From the NCBI GenBank assembly GCA_017525245.1, contig JAFXTE010000011.1, positions 62,001 through 126,000 on the forward strand: a stretch of 64,000 nt of DNA, written 5' to 3'. Position 1 is the first letter of the stretch; each line of letters opens with the position of its first letter. The translations under genes were made by a program, and so were the position numbers. Below are positions 26,138 through 34,736 of the stretch, in pieces. The stretch comes from Bacteroidales bacterium (GTDB taxonomy: Bacteria; Bacteroidota; Bacteroidia; Bacteroidales; WCHB1-69). Below the pieces are notes generated by a model that did no database searches, was not told the DNA's origin, and worked only from the letters and a program-made list of their open reading frames with translations.

Positions 26138-28162
26138 ATGAACTTCAAACTCACATCTTCATACGAACCGTCCGGGGACCAGCCCGAAGCCATTAAAAAG
26201 TTAGTGGAAGGGTTGAACAATGGCGACAAGGCGCAGACATTGCTTGGCGTGACCGGCTCTGGTAAGACGTTCACCATCGCGAATGTGTTGAACCAGGTGA
26301 ACCGCCCGGCACTCGTGTTAAGCCACAACAAAACACTCGCTGCCCAGCTCTACAGTGAGTTCAAGCAGTTTTTCCCCGAAAACGCTGTAGAATACTATGT
26401 TTCCTATTACGATTACTATCAACCGGAAGCCTATATTCCGACCACCAATACTTATATTGAAAAGGATCTGTCCATCAATGACGAAATTGAAAAGTTGCGT
26501 TTGCACACTACGGCAGCGTTGATGTCGGGGCGGCGTGACGTGATTGTAGTGGCCTCAGTGTCTTGTATTTACGGTATCGGAAATCCGGAAGATTTTTCCA
26601 AGAACGTCATCCATCTGCATACGGGAATGAAAATAGATCGCAATTCGCTGTTGCTGAAGTTTGTAGCCAGTCTATATTCGCGCACCGAACTTGATTTGCA
26701 AGGCGGACAGTTCCGCGTGAAGGGCGACACAGTGGATATTTTCCCGCCCTACAACGAGCACGCTTTCCGTATCATTTTCTGGGATGATGAGATTGAGACT
26801 TTGGAAATTATAGAGGCGGCCACGGGTGGCGTCATTACCAAAGAGGAAAACATTGTGATTTATCCGGCGAGTTTGTTCGTTACCACGCAACAGACGATGA
26901 ACGAGGCCATCAATCAGATTGTGTTGGATTTGGGAGAACAGCGCGATTATCTGAAATCTATCGGCAAACATTTGGAAGCCAAACGGTTGGAAGACCGTGT
27001 GACGTATGATGTGGAGATGATGAAGGAGTTGGGCTACTGTTCCGGCATTGAGAACTACTCACGCTACTTCGACAAACGTGAGCCGGGAATGCGTCCGTTC
27101 TGCATCCTTGACTTTTTCCCCGAAGACTTTGTGTTAGTGATAGATGAGAGCCATGTCACGGTGCCGCAAATCGGGGCGATGTATGGTGGCGACCGTTCCC
27201 GCAAAATTAACTTGGTGGAGTATGGCTTCCGGTTACCTGCCGCCTTGGACAATCGTCCGCTGAAGTTCGATGAATTCGAGGCTTTGGTGGGGCAGACCAT
27301 CTACATGAGCGCGACACCGGCTGACTACGAACTTGAGCAGTCGGGTGGGGTAGTGGTAGAGCAGGTGGTGCGGCCCACGGGACTGTTGGATCCGCCGATA
27401 GAGGTGCGGCCTGCCACCAACCAGGTTGACGACTTGTTGAACGAGATTGAAGATACTGTCGATAAAGGCGAGCGCGTGTTGGTGACCACACTGACCAAGC
27501 GCATGGCTGAAGAGTTGAACACTTACCTTATAAACATCGGAATAAGAGCTTGTTACATTCACTCAGATGTAGAAACGCTTGACAGAGTGGAGATTTTGCA
27601 GAACTTGCGTGCCGGTGCCATTGACGTGCTGGTGGGTGTGAACCTGCTGCGTGAAGGTTTGGATTTGCCGGAAGTGTCGTTGGTGGCCATTATGGATGCT
27701 GATAAGGAAGGTTTTTTGCGCAACGTGCGTTCGCTCACGCAAACGGCCGGACGCGCCGCGCGCCACGTGAACGGGAGGGTGATTTTCTATGCTAACAAAA
27801 TCACCAAATCCATGCAGGCTACTATAGACGAGACCAATCGCCGTCGTTCCAAACAGATTGCTTACAACGAGTTACATCACATTGTGCCGAAAGGGGTGGT
27901 GAAGTCGGACGAGATGCTGCTTACGGGCATGTCAAGCGAGAACGGCAAGCAGAAAAAACAAGGGGTTCAGTATGTTCAGAAAGAAAAGAAAATGTCTGCC
28001 GTAGCGGAGGATTTGTCCATGTATAATATGGAACAGTTAGAGAAAAAGAAGAAGTTGTACCGTAAGGAGATGGAAAAGGCTGTGAAGGAACTGGATTTCG
28101 AGAAGGCTGCCGAGTACCGTGATGCCATTGTGGCCATTGAGAACAGGATTCGGGAGTACTGA
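26138..28162 (+). CDS. uvrB: Excinuclease ABC subunit B
   Basis: The 674-residue helicase-like subunit verifies DNA damage with UvrA and recruits UvrC. Walker A is GVTGSGKT (residues 37-44). The beta-hairpin that probes DNA is YYVSYYDYYQPEAYIP, motif II is VIDESHVT, and GRAARHVNG is motif VI. The C-terminal UVR helical hairpin ends the protein (YRKEMEKAVKELDFEKAAEYRD). Length is typical. The neighbouring outer-membrane protein gene is not functionally related. Confidence 0.97.
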   Translation: MNFKLTSSYEPSGDQPEAIKKLVEGLNNGDKAQTLLGVTGSGKTFTIANVLNQVNRPALVLSHNKTLAAQLYSEFKQFFPENAVEYYVSYYDYYQPEAYIPTTNTYIEKDLSINDEIEKLRLHTTAALMSGRRDVIVVASVSCIYGIGNPEDFSKNVIHLHTGMKIDRNSLLLKFVASLYSRTELDLQGGQFRVKGDTVDIFPPYNEHAFRIIFWDDEIETLEIIEAATGGVITKEENIVIYPASLFVTTQQTMNEAINQIVLDLGEQRDYLKSIGKHLEAKRLEDRVTYDVEMMKELGYCSGIENYSRYFDKREPGMRPFCILDFFPEDFVLVIDESHVTVPQIGAMYGGDRSRKINLVEYGFRLPAALDNRPLKFDEFEALVGQTIYMSATPADYELEQSGGVVVEQVVRPTGLLDPPIEVRPATNQVDDLLNEIEDTVDKGERVLVTTLTKRMAEELNTYLINIGIRACYIHSDVETLDRVEILQNLRAGAIDVLVGVNLLREGLDLPEVSLVAIMDADKEGFLRNVRSLTQTAGRAARHVNGRVIFYANKITKSMQATIDETNRRRSKQIAYNELHHIVPKGVVKSDEMLLTGMSSENGKQKKQGVQYVQKEKKMSAVAEDLSMYNMEQLEKKKKLYRKEMEKAVKELDFEKAAEYRDAIVAIENRIREY

Positions 28163-28178
28163 CTATGGCTATGACTAT

Positions 28179-28219
28179 AACTTAGACTTAAACTTAGACT
28201 TAAACTTAGACTTAAACTG
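28179..28219 (+). repeat. ACTTAGACTTAA tandem repeat
   Basis: Three copies of the 12-base unit CTTAGACTTAAA stand end to end after uvrB. They are followed to about 28290 by looser ACGT-rich variants (TTACGTTTCACGTGTTACG). Confidence 0.85.
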
Positions 28220-28332
28220 TTACTTATAATACTTATTATCACCACTAATCACCGAAGTCTTACGTTTCACGTGTTACGTCCCACGTCTCAAATCTCAAAA
28301 AAGTTAAAAAGTATTAATTCCCAAAAAAATAG

Positions 28333-28340
28333 TATATTTG
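28333..28340 (+). promoter_or_regulatory. -7 box TATATTTG for the acyltransferase/GT9 operon
   Basis: It is a TAnnTTTG match ten bases before the ATG at 28351, giving a very short leader. Confidence 0.6.
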
Positions 28341-28350
28341 CGGCCTGATT

Positions 28351-29496
28351 ATGGATAGAATGGATTTTGAAGATATAAGGCCTTATACGGACGCTGAATT
28401 TAAGGAGGCGTATTATCGGTTGATGGAGGATCCCCGATTTCAGGATGCTTTGCGTCTTTGTCTGCAAAATTACGGGGTAGAGGATTTCAGGAAGGATATG
28501 GAGCGATACCAGACTATTGAAGAGGTCCAGGTGGAGTTTGACAAGCGTTTTCTGGATGTGTTTCTTTCCCAATCCACGAAGGGTGTTTTTCTTTCGGGAA
28601 TAGAGAATTTAGAGGAGGAAAAAACATATATGTTTATCGGGAACCATCGTGACATCACGTTGGATCCTGCCTTGTTGCAGTACTATTTTTTCATTGAAAA
28701 GAAGAAAACTTCCCGCATCGCGATGGGTGATAACTTGTTCACTACCCCATTGTTGGGCGAAATTGCGAAGCTGAACAAAATGATTAAGGTGAAGCGGGGA
28801 GGAACTATGCGTGAGAAGTTGGTCAATTTCCAGAAGTTAGCTGCCTATATCCAGTATTCGCTTTTCGAAGACAAAGAGTCCGTGTGGATTGCCCAGCGCG
28901 ATGGCCGTACCAAAGACGGCAACGATTTCACCAAGCAAGGCTTGTTGAAGATGATCACCATGGGCAACGACAAGCATCTGTTGGAAACAATCCGCAAGAT
29001 GAATATCACCCCCTTGACGGTCTCCTACGAGTATGAGTCCTGCGACAAAATGAAAGCCCGCGAACTCGCTTTGAGCGAAAATGGTCCGTATGTGAAAGAG
29101 CCGGGTGAGGATTTTAACAGCATCAAACAGGGTATTTTCGGTCAGAAGGGTAGGGTAGCGCTCACCATTGGCCATCCGCTTGCCGATGAACTGGATCAGG
29201 TGCCGGAAAACCTTAACAACAATGACAAACTATATTTTATTTGTAAGCTGATAGACAAACAGATATATAAGAATTATGTGCTGTATCCCAACAACTACAT
29301 CGCGCATGATTTGATGCATCAGAATCAGGAATATGCCAACTATTACACTCCGGAAGAGAAATCGAAGTTTGAAGCCTATTTGCAAATGCAGTCCCAAACG
29401 AGTGATGTGCCGGAGGAAAAGATGCGCGCCAATCTCCTGAAAATATACGCCACCCCTGTGGACAATTATATGAAAGCAATTTCCGAAGAGAATTAA
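28351..29496 (+). CDS. PlsC-like acyltransferase
   Basis: The 381-residue protein has an LPLAT-type domain. FIGNHRDITLDPALL (near residues 95-109) is the block I histidine motif, with the Asp six positions after the His rather than the usual five. MIKVKRGG is the second substrate-binding block, and WIAQRDGRTKDGNDFTKQGLLKM the third, where family members have EG(T)RS. The domain follows a 90-residue N-terminal helical region. It should acylate glycerol-3-phosphate, a lysophospholipid or a lipid A precursor. The GT9 gene 16 bases downstream makes a cell-envelope lipid role likely. Confidence 0.75.
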   Translation: MDRMDFEDIRPYTDAEFKEAYYRLMEDPRFQDALRLCLQNYGVEDFRKDMERYQTIEEVQVEFDKRFLDVFLSQSTKGVFLSGIENLEEEKTYMFIGNHRDITLDPALLQYYFFIEKKKTSRIAMGDNLFTTPLLGEIAKLNKMIKVKRGGTMREKLVNFQKLAAYIQYSLFEDKESVWIAQRDGRTKDGNDFTKQGLLKMITMGNDKHLLETIRKMNITPLTVSYEYESCDKMKARELALSENGPYVKEPGEDFNSIKQGIFGQKGRVALTIGHPLADELDQVPENLNNNDKLYFICKLIDKQIYKNYVLYPNNYIAHDLMHQNQEYANYYTPEEKSKFEAYLQMQSQTSDVPEEKMRANLLKIYATPVDNYMKAISEEN

Positions 29497-29512
29497 TATT
29501 TTTTAACGCTAT

Positions 29513-30523
29513 ATGGATGAGATTCAACCCCCGTCGCAACCGAAAATTCTAATCATCAGACTAAGCTCCATCGGTGATATTGTGCTGACCACACCGGTAA
29601 TCAGAGCTGTAAACGAGCAACTGCCTGAGGCAGAGGTTCATTTCTTGGTCAGAAAAGATTTAGTTTCTGTGGTTGAGAACAATCCTCACATTCACAAGGT
29701 GCATATCTACGATCCTGAAAATGTGAGTCAAACCATTGATGAGTTGCGCCAAGAGCAATTCACCGTGGTCATTGATTTGCAGAAAACGTTACGTTCCCGC
29801 AAAGTGGTGCGTCATCTGAAAGTGCCTTCCTACACTTTCCTCAAGCATAATCTCTCGAAATGGATTTGCTACCGTCTCAAGATGAACGGTATGCCGGAAA
29901 CTCATATCGTAGAGCGCTATTTTGAAGCGGTCAAAGAGTTGAACGTCCACAACGATCACAAGGGGTTGGAGTTTTACATTCCTGAAAACCAAGGTTTTGA
30001 CGAAGACGATCTTCCGATGATGTTCGATGACGGTTTCGTGGCTATTGTGTTGGCAGCGCAGCACTTCACCAAGCGGATTCCGGTGAGCAAAGTGGTGGAG
30101 ATTGGCAGCATCCTGCACAAGCCTATTATGCTGTTAGGCGGCAAAGACGTGTTCGAAGAGGGTGAACAGGTGGTGGCTCAGCTTGGCGAACGCGCCACCA
30201 ACGGCTGCGGCAAATATACGCTTTACCAGTCGGCGGCCATCCTGCAACATGCTGACTGTGTGATTACTGGCGACACTGGTCTGATGCATATCGCCGCCGC
30301 ACTGCACAAGCCCACGGCAGCTATCTTCGGCTCCACCATTCCCGAATACGGATATTATCCCTATATGCCCGGCGAGCGCGAAAAGTTTCGTAATTTCGAG
30401 GTCTGTCCGCTCAACTGCCGCCCGTGCTCCAAATTCGGTAGCTCCAGCTGCCGGCGGAAGCATTTCAAGTGCATGAAGAACATTTCAGCCACGGAGGTGG
30501 CGGAGTGGGTAAACCGATTTTAG
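29513..30523 (+). CDS. Family 9 glycosyltransferase (heptosyltransferase-like)
   Basis: The 336-residue protein opens with ILIIRLSSIGDIVLTTPVIRAV, the GDxxxxTP motif of ADP-heptose:LPS heptosyltransferases. The C-terminal half has VITGDTGLMHIAAALHKPTAAIFGST, the GDTGxxH motif of the nucleotide-sugar site. A cluster of cysteines (CPLNCRPCSKFGSSSCRRKHFKCM) near the end is seen in many Bacteroidota members. It probably adds a heptose or similar sugar to the LPS core at the inner membrane. It is in one operon with the acyltransferase. Confidence 0.87.
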   Translation: MDEIQPPSQPKILIIRLSSIGDIVLTTPVIRAVNEQLPEAEVHFLVRKDLVSVVENNPHIHKVHIYDPENVSQTIDELRQEQFTVVIDLQKTLRSRKVVRHLKVPSYTFLKHNLSKWICYRLKMNGMPETHIVERYFEAVKELNVHNDHKGLEFYIPENQGFDEDDLPMMFDDGFVAIVLAAQHFTKRIPVSKVVEIGSILHKPIMLLGGKDVFEEGEQVVAQLGERATNGCGKYTLYQSAAILQHADCVITGDTGLMHIAAALHKPTAAIFGSTIPEYGYYPYMPGEREKFRNFEVCPLNCRPCSKFGSSSCRRKHFKCMKNISATEVAEWVNRF

Positions 30524-30562
30524 ACTTGAGACGTAAGACTTGTGACTTTGATATAAGGATTT

Positions 30563-30592
30563 TGTAGAGACGCAAAATTTTGCGTCTCTACA
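30563..30592. repeat. Perfect 30-base palindrome, TAGAGACG family copy 2
   Basis: The sequence reads the same on both strands, from TGTAGAGACGC through an AAAATTTT centre. The stop codon of trmO (TAG, minus strand, 30588-30590) lies inside it. It could also act as a bidirectional terminator between trmO and the GT9 gene. It shares its ends with 25410-25435. Confidence 0.85.
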
Positions 30593-31277
30593 TTTTTCTG
30601 ATAGACTGTACAATAGCCTTTCTTTCCATTACGGAAAACCTCACCTCATACCCGTCAAACGGAAAACCATAAACCCTTTCTTCGTCATTATGGTAGGCGG
30701 GGCGTGGATCCTGGGCCAGCACCTCCCGCAACTTCTCCAGCTTTTCGGGTTTTAGCCTTCTGGCAATAGCTTCGGGAATCTCCACTTCGAGTTGGTAGTC
30801 TTCGTGCTCTTGCGTGAACCCTTTGGTGGCTTCCGGGTGGCAGTCGGTGGTGAGAAGGTAAGGTTTGATGTCATAGATAGGGGTGCCGTCCATGAGGTCG
30901 GCGCCGCCTATGAGGAGGGTAGGATTTTTGGGGTTGAAATCGGCCTCGATGAGTTCCACGCAGGAGAGCCCGATAGGGTTGGGACGGAAAGGCGAGCGCG
31001 TGGCGAAAACGCCCATGCGACGGTTGCCGCCGAGCCGAGGAGGCCGCACCGTCGGTGACCAGCCCTCCTGTCGCACCTCCGAAAAGCCCCAAATCAACCA
31101 CAGATGGGAAAACTCCTCAATGCCGCGCAGTGCTTCCGCATTCCGGTACTCGGGCTCGAACACGATGCGCGCCCGCAACGACGGAACCAACCCGCTCTGT
31201 CTCGGAATCCCGAACTTCGTCGGGAACTCGCTGCGAATACGGGCTATGACCTTGGTTTCAATAATTTGGTTGTCCAC
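30588..31277 (-). CDS. trmO: tRNA (t6A37) methyltransferase TrmO
   Basis: The 229-residue protein is a TsaA/YaeB-family enzyme that methylates N6-threonylcarbamoyl-adenosine 37 of tRNAs. ARIRSEFPTKFGIPRQSG, EFSHLWLIWGF, and GVFATRSPFRPNPIGLSCV are the family blocks, with the SAM pocket at RSPFRPNPIG. The C-terminal domain (YEVRFSVMERK) closes the family fold. No ATG is in frame near the 5' end, so the start is a GTG at 31277. The stop codon is provided by the palindromic repeat, so the last residues may differ from relatives. Confidence 0.92.
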   Translation of the reverse strand: MDNQIIETKVIARIRSEFPTKFGIPRQSGLVPSLRARIVFEPEYRNAEALRGIEEFSHLWLIWGFSEVRQEGWSPTVRPPRLGGNRRMGVFATRSPFRPNPIGLSCVELIEADFNPKNPTLLIGGADLMDGTPIYDIKPYLLTTDCHPEATKGFTQEHEDYQLEVEIPEAIARRLKPEKLEKLREVLAQDPRPAYHNDEERVYGFPFDGYEVRFSVMERKAIVQSIRKM

Positions 31278-31312
31278 TATACGCTCTAAATCTGTTATGA
31301 TGAAGAAAAAGA

Positions 31313-31726
31313 CTATCGGATAAGTCTAGTACGCATGAACTCGTCAAGTGTGACGAGATTCAGTTGCGGAAAAGGGGTTGTACGTAATACTTCGAAATGG
31401 CTGTCCTCAGAAACCAAATAATCAGCACCTGCAGCAAAAGCACAATCCACAAACTTATTGTCATCGGGATCAGCTGTTATCAGTCCCATACGAAAATGTG
31501 GATCTACAAATAATGTATTCTTTTTATTCAAAATCAACAACACCACATTTTCTGCTACTGTTGGGGTTATTTGCTGCTCCATAACTTCCTGATATTCATC
31601 CAATATCTCGTTTGATACACAGAGTTGATAACGACCTGAGAGGAAAGCGTCCCATATCGGGCGATAAGGACTCTTTCGCGATATAATCTGCAACAGGCAA
31701 TTAGTATCTATCACTACTGGACGCAT
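31313..31726 (-). CDS. PIN-domain toxin
   Basis: The 137-residue protein is a PIN nuclease of the COG1569 type. VVIDTNCLL gives the first catalytic Asp (residue 6-7), SNEILDEYQEVM the Glu, and LITADPDDNKFVDCAFAAGADYLVSEDSHF the remaining Asp residues. It lies six bases after a small gene whose product is the probable antitoxin. Members cleave RNA, in some cases tRNA. The target is not known. Confidence 0.87.
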   Translation of the reverse strand: MRPVVIDTNCLLQIISRKSPYRPIWDAFLSGRYQLCVSNEILDEYQEVMEQQITPTVAENVVLLILNKKNTLFVDPHFRMGLITADPDDNKFVDCAFAAGADYLVSEDSHFEVLRTTPFPQLNLVTLDEFMRTRLIR

Positions 31727-31732
31727 TATCGG

Positions 31733-31954
31733 CTATTTCTTATAGGGTGTGCGGAAATGAGAACCTCGCAGTTCTTGAAGTCGCTTATCGTCAAACTGGC
31801 CACTCTCCCAAAGGGCATCCAACTCATCGTCCACCTGCTGGGCGTAAAATGCCGTCAACTGTTCGCGCAATCGTTCCAAACCTAAAGCCGTTTTTATATG
31901 AGACACAAGATTGAATACATGTACTTGTGCAGGACTAAATGTTATCGTCTCCAT
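31733..31954 (-). CDS. Antitoxin partner of the PIN toxin
   Basis: The 73-residue protein is acidic and helical, with LVSHIKTALGLERLREQL in the N-terminal half and a C-terminal part (DDELDALWESGQFDDKRLQELRGSHF) that typically blocks the toxin site. No clear DNA-binding motif is visible. It is the first gene of the pair and has its own -7 box at 31978-31985. Its role is inferred from size, position and partner. Confidence 0.78.
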   Translation of the reverse strand: METITFSPAQVHVFNLVSHIKTALGLERLREQLTAFYAQQVDDELDALWESGQFDDKRLQELRGSHFRTPYKK

Positions 31955-31977
31955 AATATTCTTACTTTTTACGACCG

Positions 31978-31985
31978 CAAAAATA
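31978..31985 (-). promoter_or_regulatory. -7 box TATTTTTG for the PIN toxin-antitoxin pair
   Basis: It is a TAnnTTTG match 23 bases before the antitoxin ATG. Confidence 0.6.
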
Positions 31986-32041
31986 CAACTTTTTCACTCT
32001 CCAAGCAAATGATTCTCATCTTAAAAAATTCTACATAGAAC

Positions 32042-32071
32042 AAAAGGCGCAACCCTATGGTCGCGCCTTTT
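32042..32071 (-). terminator. Bidirectional terminator after the FucP-type transporter
   Basis: AAAAGGCGC (32042-32050) pairs with GCGCCTTTT (32063-32071), so it has a T-run in either direction. It lies 24 bases beyond the transporter stop. Confidence 0.85.
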
Positions 32072-32095
32072 ATTTCTCTTGTTTCTTTCTCCACC

Positions 32096-33343
32096 TTATC
32101 TCTTCTCGATCTTATACCCCACTGTCGCGAAAAACAAAATGTACGCATAGCTGACGAACAGCAGCGCGTAGGCGGAGTGAGGGTTCACGGCATCGGCAAT
32201 TCGGCCGTAGATCAACGGCATTACGGCGCCGCCCACGATGGCCATCACCATCAGTGCGGAGGCGAACTCGGTGTGGTCGCCCAAATCATGGATAGCCAAC
32301 GGCCAGATGGCAGGCCACATGATGGCATGCGCGAAGCTCAGACAGATGATGGCAATGATGGAGACAATGCCCGTTGTACACAATGCCACGATAACCAACG
32401 CGACAGAAAGCAGCAGCTGGATAATCAAAGCTTGCCGTTGCGAAATTACCTTGGGGACAAACAGGATGCCGCAGATATAACCCACCAACAGGGCGATTAA
32501 AGCGTAAACCCCGAAATAATGGGAAACTGCGGTAGGAATGCCATAAAAGTCGCCGTAAGGAATCAGCGTGTCGATGGCGATGACTTCTGCACCCACATAG
32601 AAGAAGATGGCGAGAACGCCGAGCCACAAGTACGGGAAGCTGAAGATGCTGGCCTTCTTGCCGTCGATTTTCTTCTCCTCTTCCACAATTTCCGGCAGAT
32701 GAGCGGTTTTGATGAAGAGTACCAGTGCGATGAGCACAGCCGTCATGATGAGGTAGGGGATGATGACGCCGTTGGAGAGTTGTTGCAGCATAGCTTCTTT
32801 CTCCGGACCGGGAGCCATCTCCTTGATGCTTTCGAAAAGGTGCTCCTTGCCGCTGAACAGGGCGTTGTAAAGCACGAGAATGCCGATCATGCCGGCCACT
32901 TTGTTGCAGATGCCCATGATGCTCATGCGCCGCGCCGCCGACTCAATCGGGCCGATGACCGTGACGAAGGGGTTGCTGGCAGTTTGCAACAGCGAAAGTC
33001 CACTGCCCTGTAGGAAAAGTCCAAGTAGGAACATCGGATAGCTACGCATTTTCGCACCAGGGATGAACATCATGCAGCCAATGGCCATGACGACCAAACC
33101 TAATGCCATACCGTTGCTATAGCCCGTTTTCTTCAATACGAAAGAAGACGGAATCGACATCACAAAATAGGCGATGTAGAAAGCGAACGTCACCAAATAG
33201 CCTTGTACCTGCGTGGTTAACTCGCAAGAGGTGCGCATGTAAGGAATGAGGATGTTGTTCAGCCATGTCACGAAACCGAATACGAAGAACAGCGATCCGA
33301 TAACGAACATGCTATAGGCGGTACTTTTCTTCTTTTCTTCCAT
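32096..33343 (-). CDS. FucP/GluP-type MFS sugar transporter
   Basis: The 415-residue protein has about 12 hydrophobic segments. Family marks are the first helix MFVIGSLFFVFGFVTWLNNILIPYM and the loop GYSNGMALGLVVMAIGCMMFIPG, followed by LFLQGSGLSLLQTASNPFVTVIGP. This matches proton-coupled symporters for L-fucose, glucose or galactose in Bacteroidota. The start is 13 bases from the SHOCT-protein gene. rpe and a GH3 glycosidase lie on the same strand just upstream, so it may import the released sugar. The substrate is inferred. Confidence 0.85.
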   Translation of the reverse strand: MEEKKKSTAYSMFVIGSLFFVFGFVTWLNNILIPYMRTSCELTTQVQGYLVTFAFYIAYFVMSIPSSFVLKKTGYSNGMALGLVVMAIGCMMFIPGAKMRSYPMFLLGLFLQGSGLSLLQTASNPFVTVIGPIESAARRMSIMGICNKVAGMIGILVLYNALFSGKEHLFESIKEMAPGPEKEAMLQQLSNGVIIPYLIMTAVLIALVLFIKTAHLPEIVEEEKKIDGKKASIFSFPYLWLGVLAIFFYVGAEVIAIDTLIPYGDFYGIPTAVSHYFGVYALIALLVGYICGILFVPKVISQRQALIIQLLLSVALVIVALCTTGIVSIIAIICLSFAHAIMWPAIWPLAIHDLGDHTEFASALMVMAIVGGAVMPLIYGRIADAVNPHSAYALLFVSYAYILFFATVGYKIEKR

Positions 33344-33355
33344 AAATTTTCGGAT

Positions 33356-33979
33356 TTACTTGATTCTTTTCATCAATTCCGCCTTTTTGGCATCATACTC
33401 CTCTTGGGTGATGATCTGGAGATCCAATTTTTCCTTCCACTTCTTCAATTCTTGTATGGCGGCATCGGAGTCCATCTCTTCCAAATTGGCTTTCACGACT
33501 ACCTCTTTCGTTGCAATTGCTTCTTCAAAGTTGGTGCAGGCCAGACCGCCGCGGTTCAGCACGAGATAGATTTTGCAGCCAGAAGTCATTTTGTTGAAAC
33601 CATCTATCGGCACGCATTGGATTCTCTTAATGGTGGCCACACCGCCGGCACGGTTTTCGACACGTTCCGCACGCTCTTGACTTACAGCACGGTCAGAGGC
33701 TGTTGAGTTACTTTCATCTGCAACAAGGTTTAGCCAACTGCCGGTAACATCCATAAAATAGACATAATACTTGCCATTTGTCGGATAACCGTAAGTAATG
33801 GTGGAGCCAATCTTATACGTAACTCCGTCGGATGCTACATAAGCCGTGATGTCACCACCACCTTTTTTGCCGGTCAACTCTTTGGCCGACTTTTGTTCCA
33901 AAATATCTTGGTAGGTAACGGTTTGTGCATTAGAAACTAAACACAATCCTACAAAAAGAAGAATGAAAAGCTTTTTCAT
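33356..33979 (-). CDS. Secreted protein with SHOCT-like C-terminus
   Basis: The 207-residue protein has a signal peptide (MKKLFILLFVGLCLVSNAQ), a beta-rich middle (ITAYVASDGVTYKIGSTITYGYP, YVYFMDV), and a C-terminal LKKWKEKLDLQIITQEEYDAKKAELMKRI, which matches the SHOCT helical hairpin found at the end of many bacterial proteins. Its function is unknown; SHOCT is thought to mediate oligomer contacts. It lies two bases from the rpe stop and 12 from the transporter start, so the three genes may be one transcription unit. Confidence 0.7.
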   Translation of the reverse strand: MKKLFILLFVGLCLVSNAQTVTYQDILEQKSAKELTGKKGGGDITAYVASDGVTYKIGSTITYGYPTNGKYYVYFMDVTGSWLNLVADESNSTASDRAVSQERAERVENRAGGVATIKRIQCVPIDGFNKMTSGCKIYLVLNRGGLACTNFEEAIATKEVVVKANLEEMDSDAAIQELKKWKEKLDLQIITQEEYDAKKAELMKRIK

Positions 33980-33981
33980 TG

Positions 33982-34638
33982 TTATAAGTGTTTTAATTGA
34001 TGAATCATATTTTCGGGATTTTCTGCTTTGAAAACGGCATTTCCGGCCACTACCGCATCAGCACCGGCCTTGATGATGTCCGCAATATTGTCTGCGTTCA
34101 CGCCGCCATCCACTTCGATGAGTGCGTTGGACTTATTGCGCTTGATCATTGCGCGGAGCTCAGCGATGCGGTGCAGCGCACGGGTAATGAATTTTTGTCC
34201 GCCGAAGCCAGGATTTACTGACATAATCAGCACTAAATCAACGTCTTGAATTATGTCTTCCAGTCCAGCAACCGGCGTGTGAGGATTGAGTGCTACGCCC
34301 GCCAGCATGTCATGTTCTTTGATTTGGTATATTGTGCGGTGCAAATGTGTGCAGGCCTCCCAGTGGACGGTCAGCATATCGCAGCCTATCTCCTTGAAAG
34401 TGTGGATGTAGCGTTCAGGCTGCACAATCATCAGATGGGTATCCAACGGCTTTTCAGACAGCTTTCTAACCGCCTTGATGACAGGCATTCCGAAAGAGAT
34501 ATTAGGCACAAAGACACCGTCCATCACATCTAAGTGAACCCAATCCGCTTCCGAACGGTTCAACATCTCAATTTCTTCCCCCAAACGGTTGAAATCCGCT
34601 GATAGCAACGAAGGGGCGATAATCGGTTTCACACTCAT
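33982..34638 (-). CDS. rpe: Ribulose-phosphate 3-epimerase
   Basis: The 218-residue enzyme interconverts ribulose-5-phosphate and xylulose-5-phosphate. APSLLSADFNRLGEEI, WVHLDVMDGVFVPNIS, LDTHLMI, MSVNPGFGGQKFI and IEVDGGVNADNI are the metal and phosphate sites of the TIM barrel. The ATG at 34638 is used: the alternative TTG at 34647 falls within the -7 box. The first base of the ATG is only seven bases after the box. Confidence 0.96.
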   Translation of the reverse strand: MSVKPIIAPSLLSADFNRLGEEIEMLNRSEADWVHLDVMDGVFVPNISFGMPVIKAVRKLSEKPLDTHLMIVQPERYIHTFKEIGCDMLTVHWEACTHLHRTIYQIKEHDMLAGVALNPHTPVAGLEDIIQDVDLVLIMSVNPGFGGQKFITRALHRIAELRAMIKRNKSNALIEVDGGVNADNIADIIKAGADAVVAGNAVFKAENPENMIHQLKHL

Positions 34639-34644
34639 TTTCTG

Positions 34645-34652
34645 CAAATTTA
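34645..34652 (-). promoter_or_regulatory. -7 box TAAATTTG for rpe, 6 bases before the ATG
   Basis: It is a TAnnTTTG match on the minus strand with six bases (34644-34639) before the rpe ATG, which predicts a leaderless or nearly leaderless transcript. Confidence 0.6.
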
Positions 34653-34708
34653 AGGGCGCAAAAGTACTAAAAATTGGATTATCTCCGCAAACCTAATTTA
34701 TCCCCACT

Positions 34709-34736
34709 TTGAACCTTGAACCTTGAACTTTGAACC
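34709..34736. repeat. TTGAACC heptamer repeats
   Basis: Four copies of a 7-base unit (TTGAACC, TTGAACC, TTGAACT, TTGAACC) stand end to end and reach the final codons of the GH3 gene. Confidence 0.8.
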
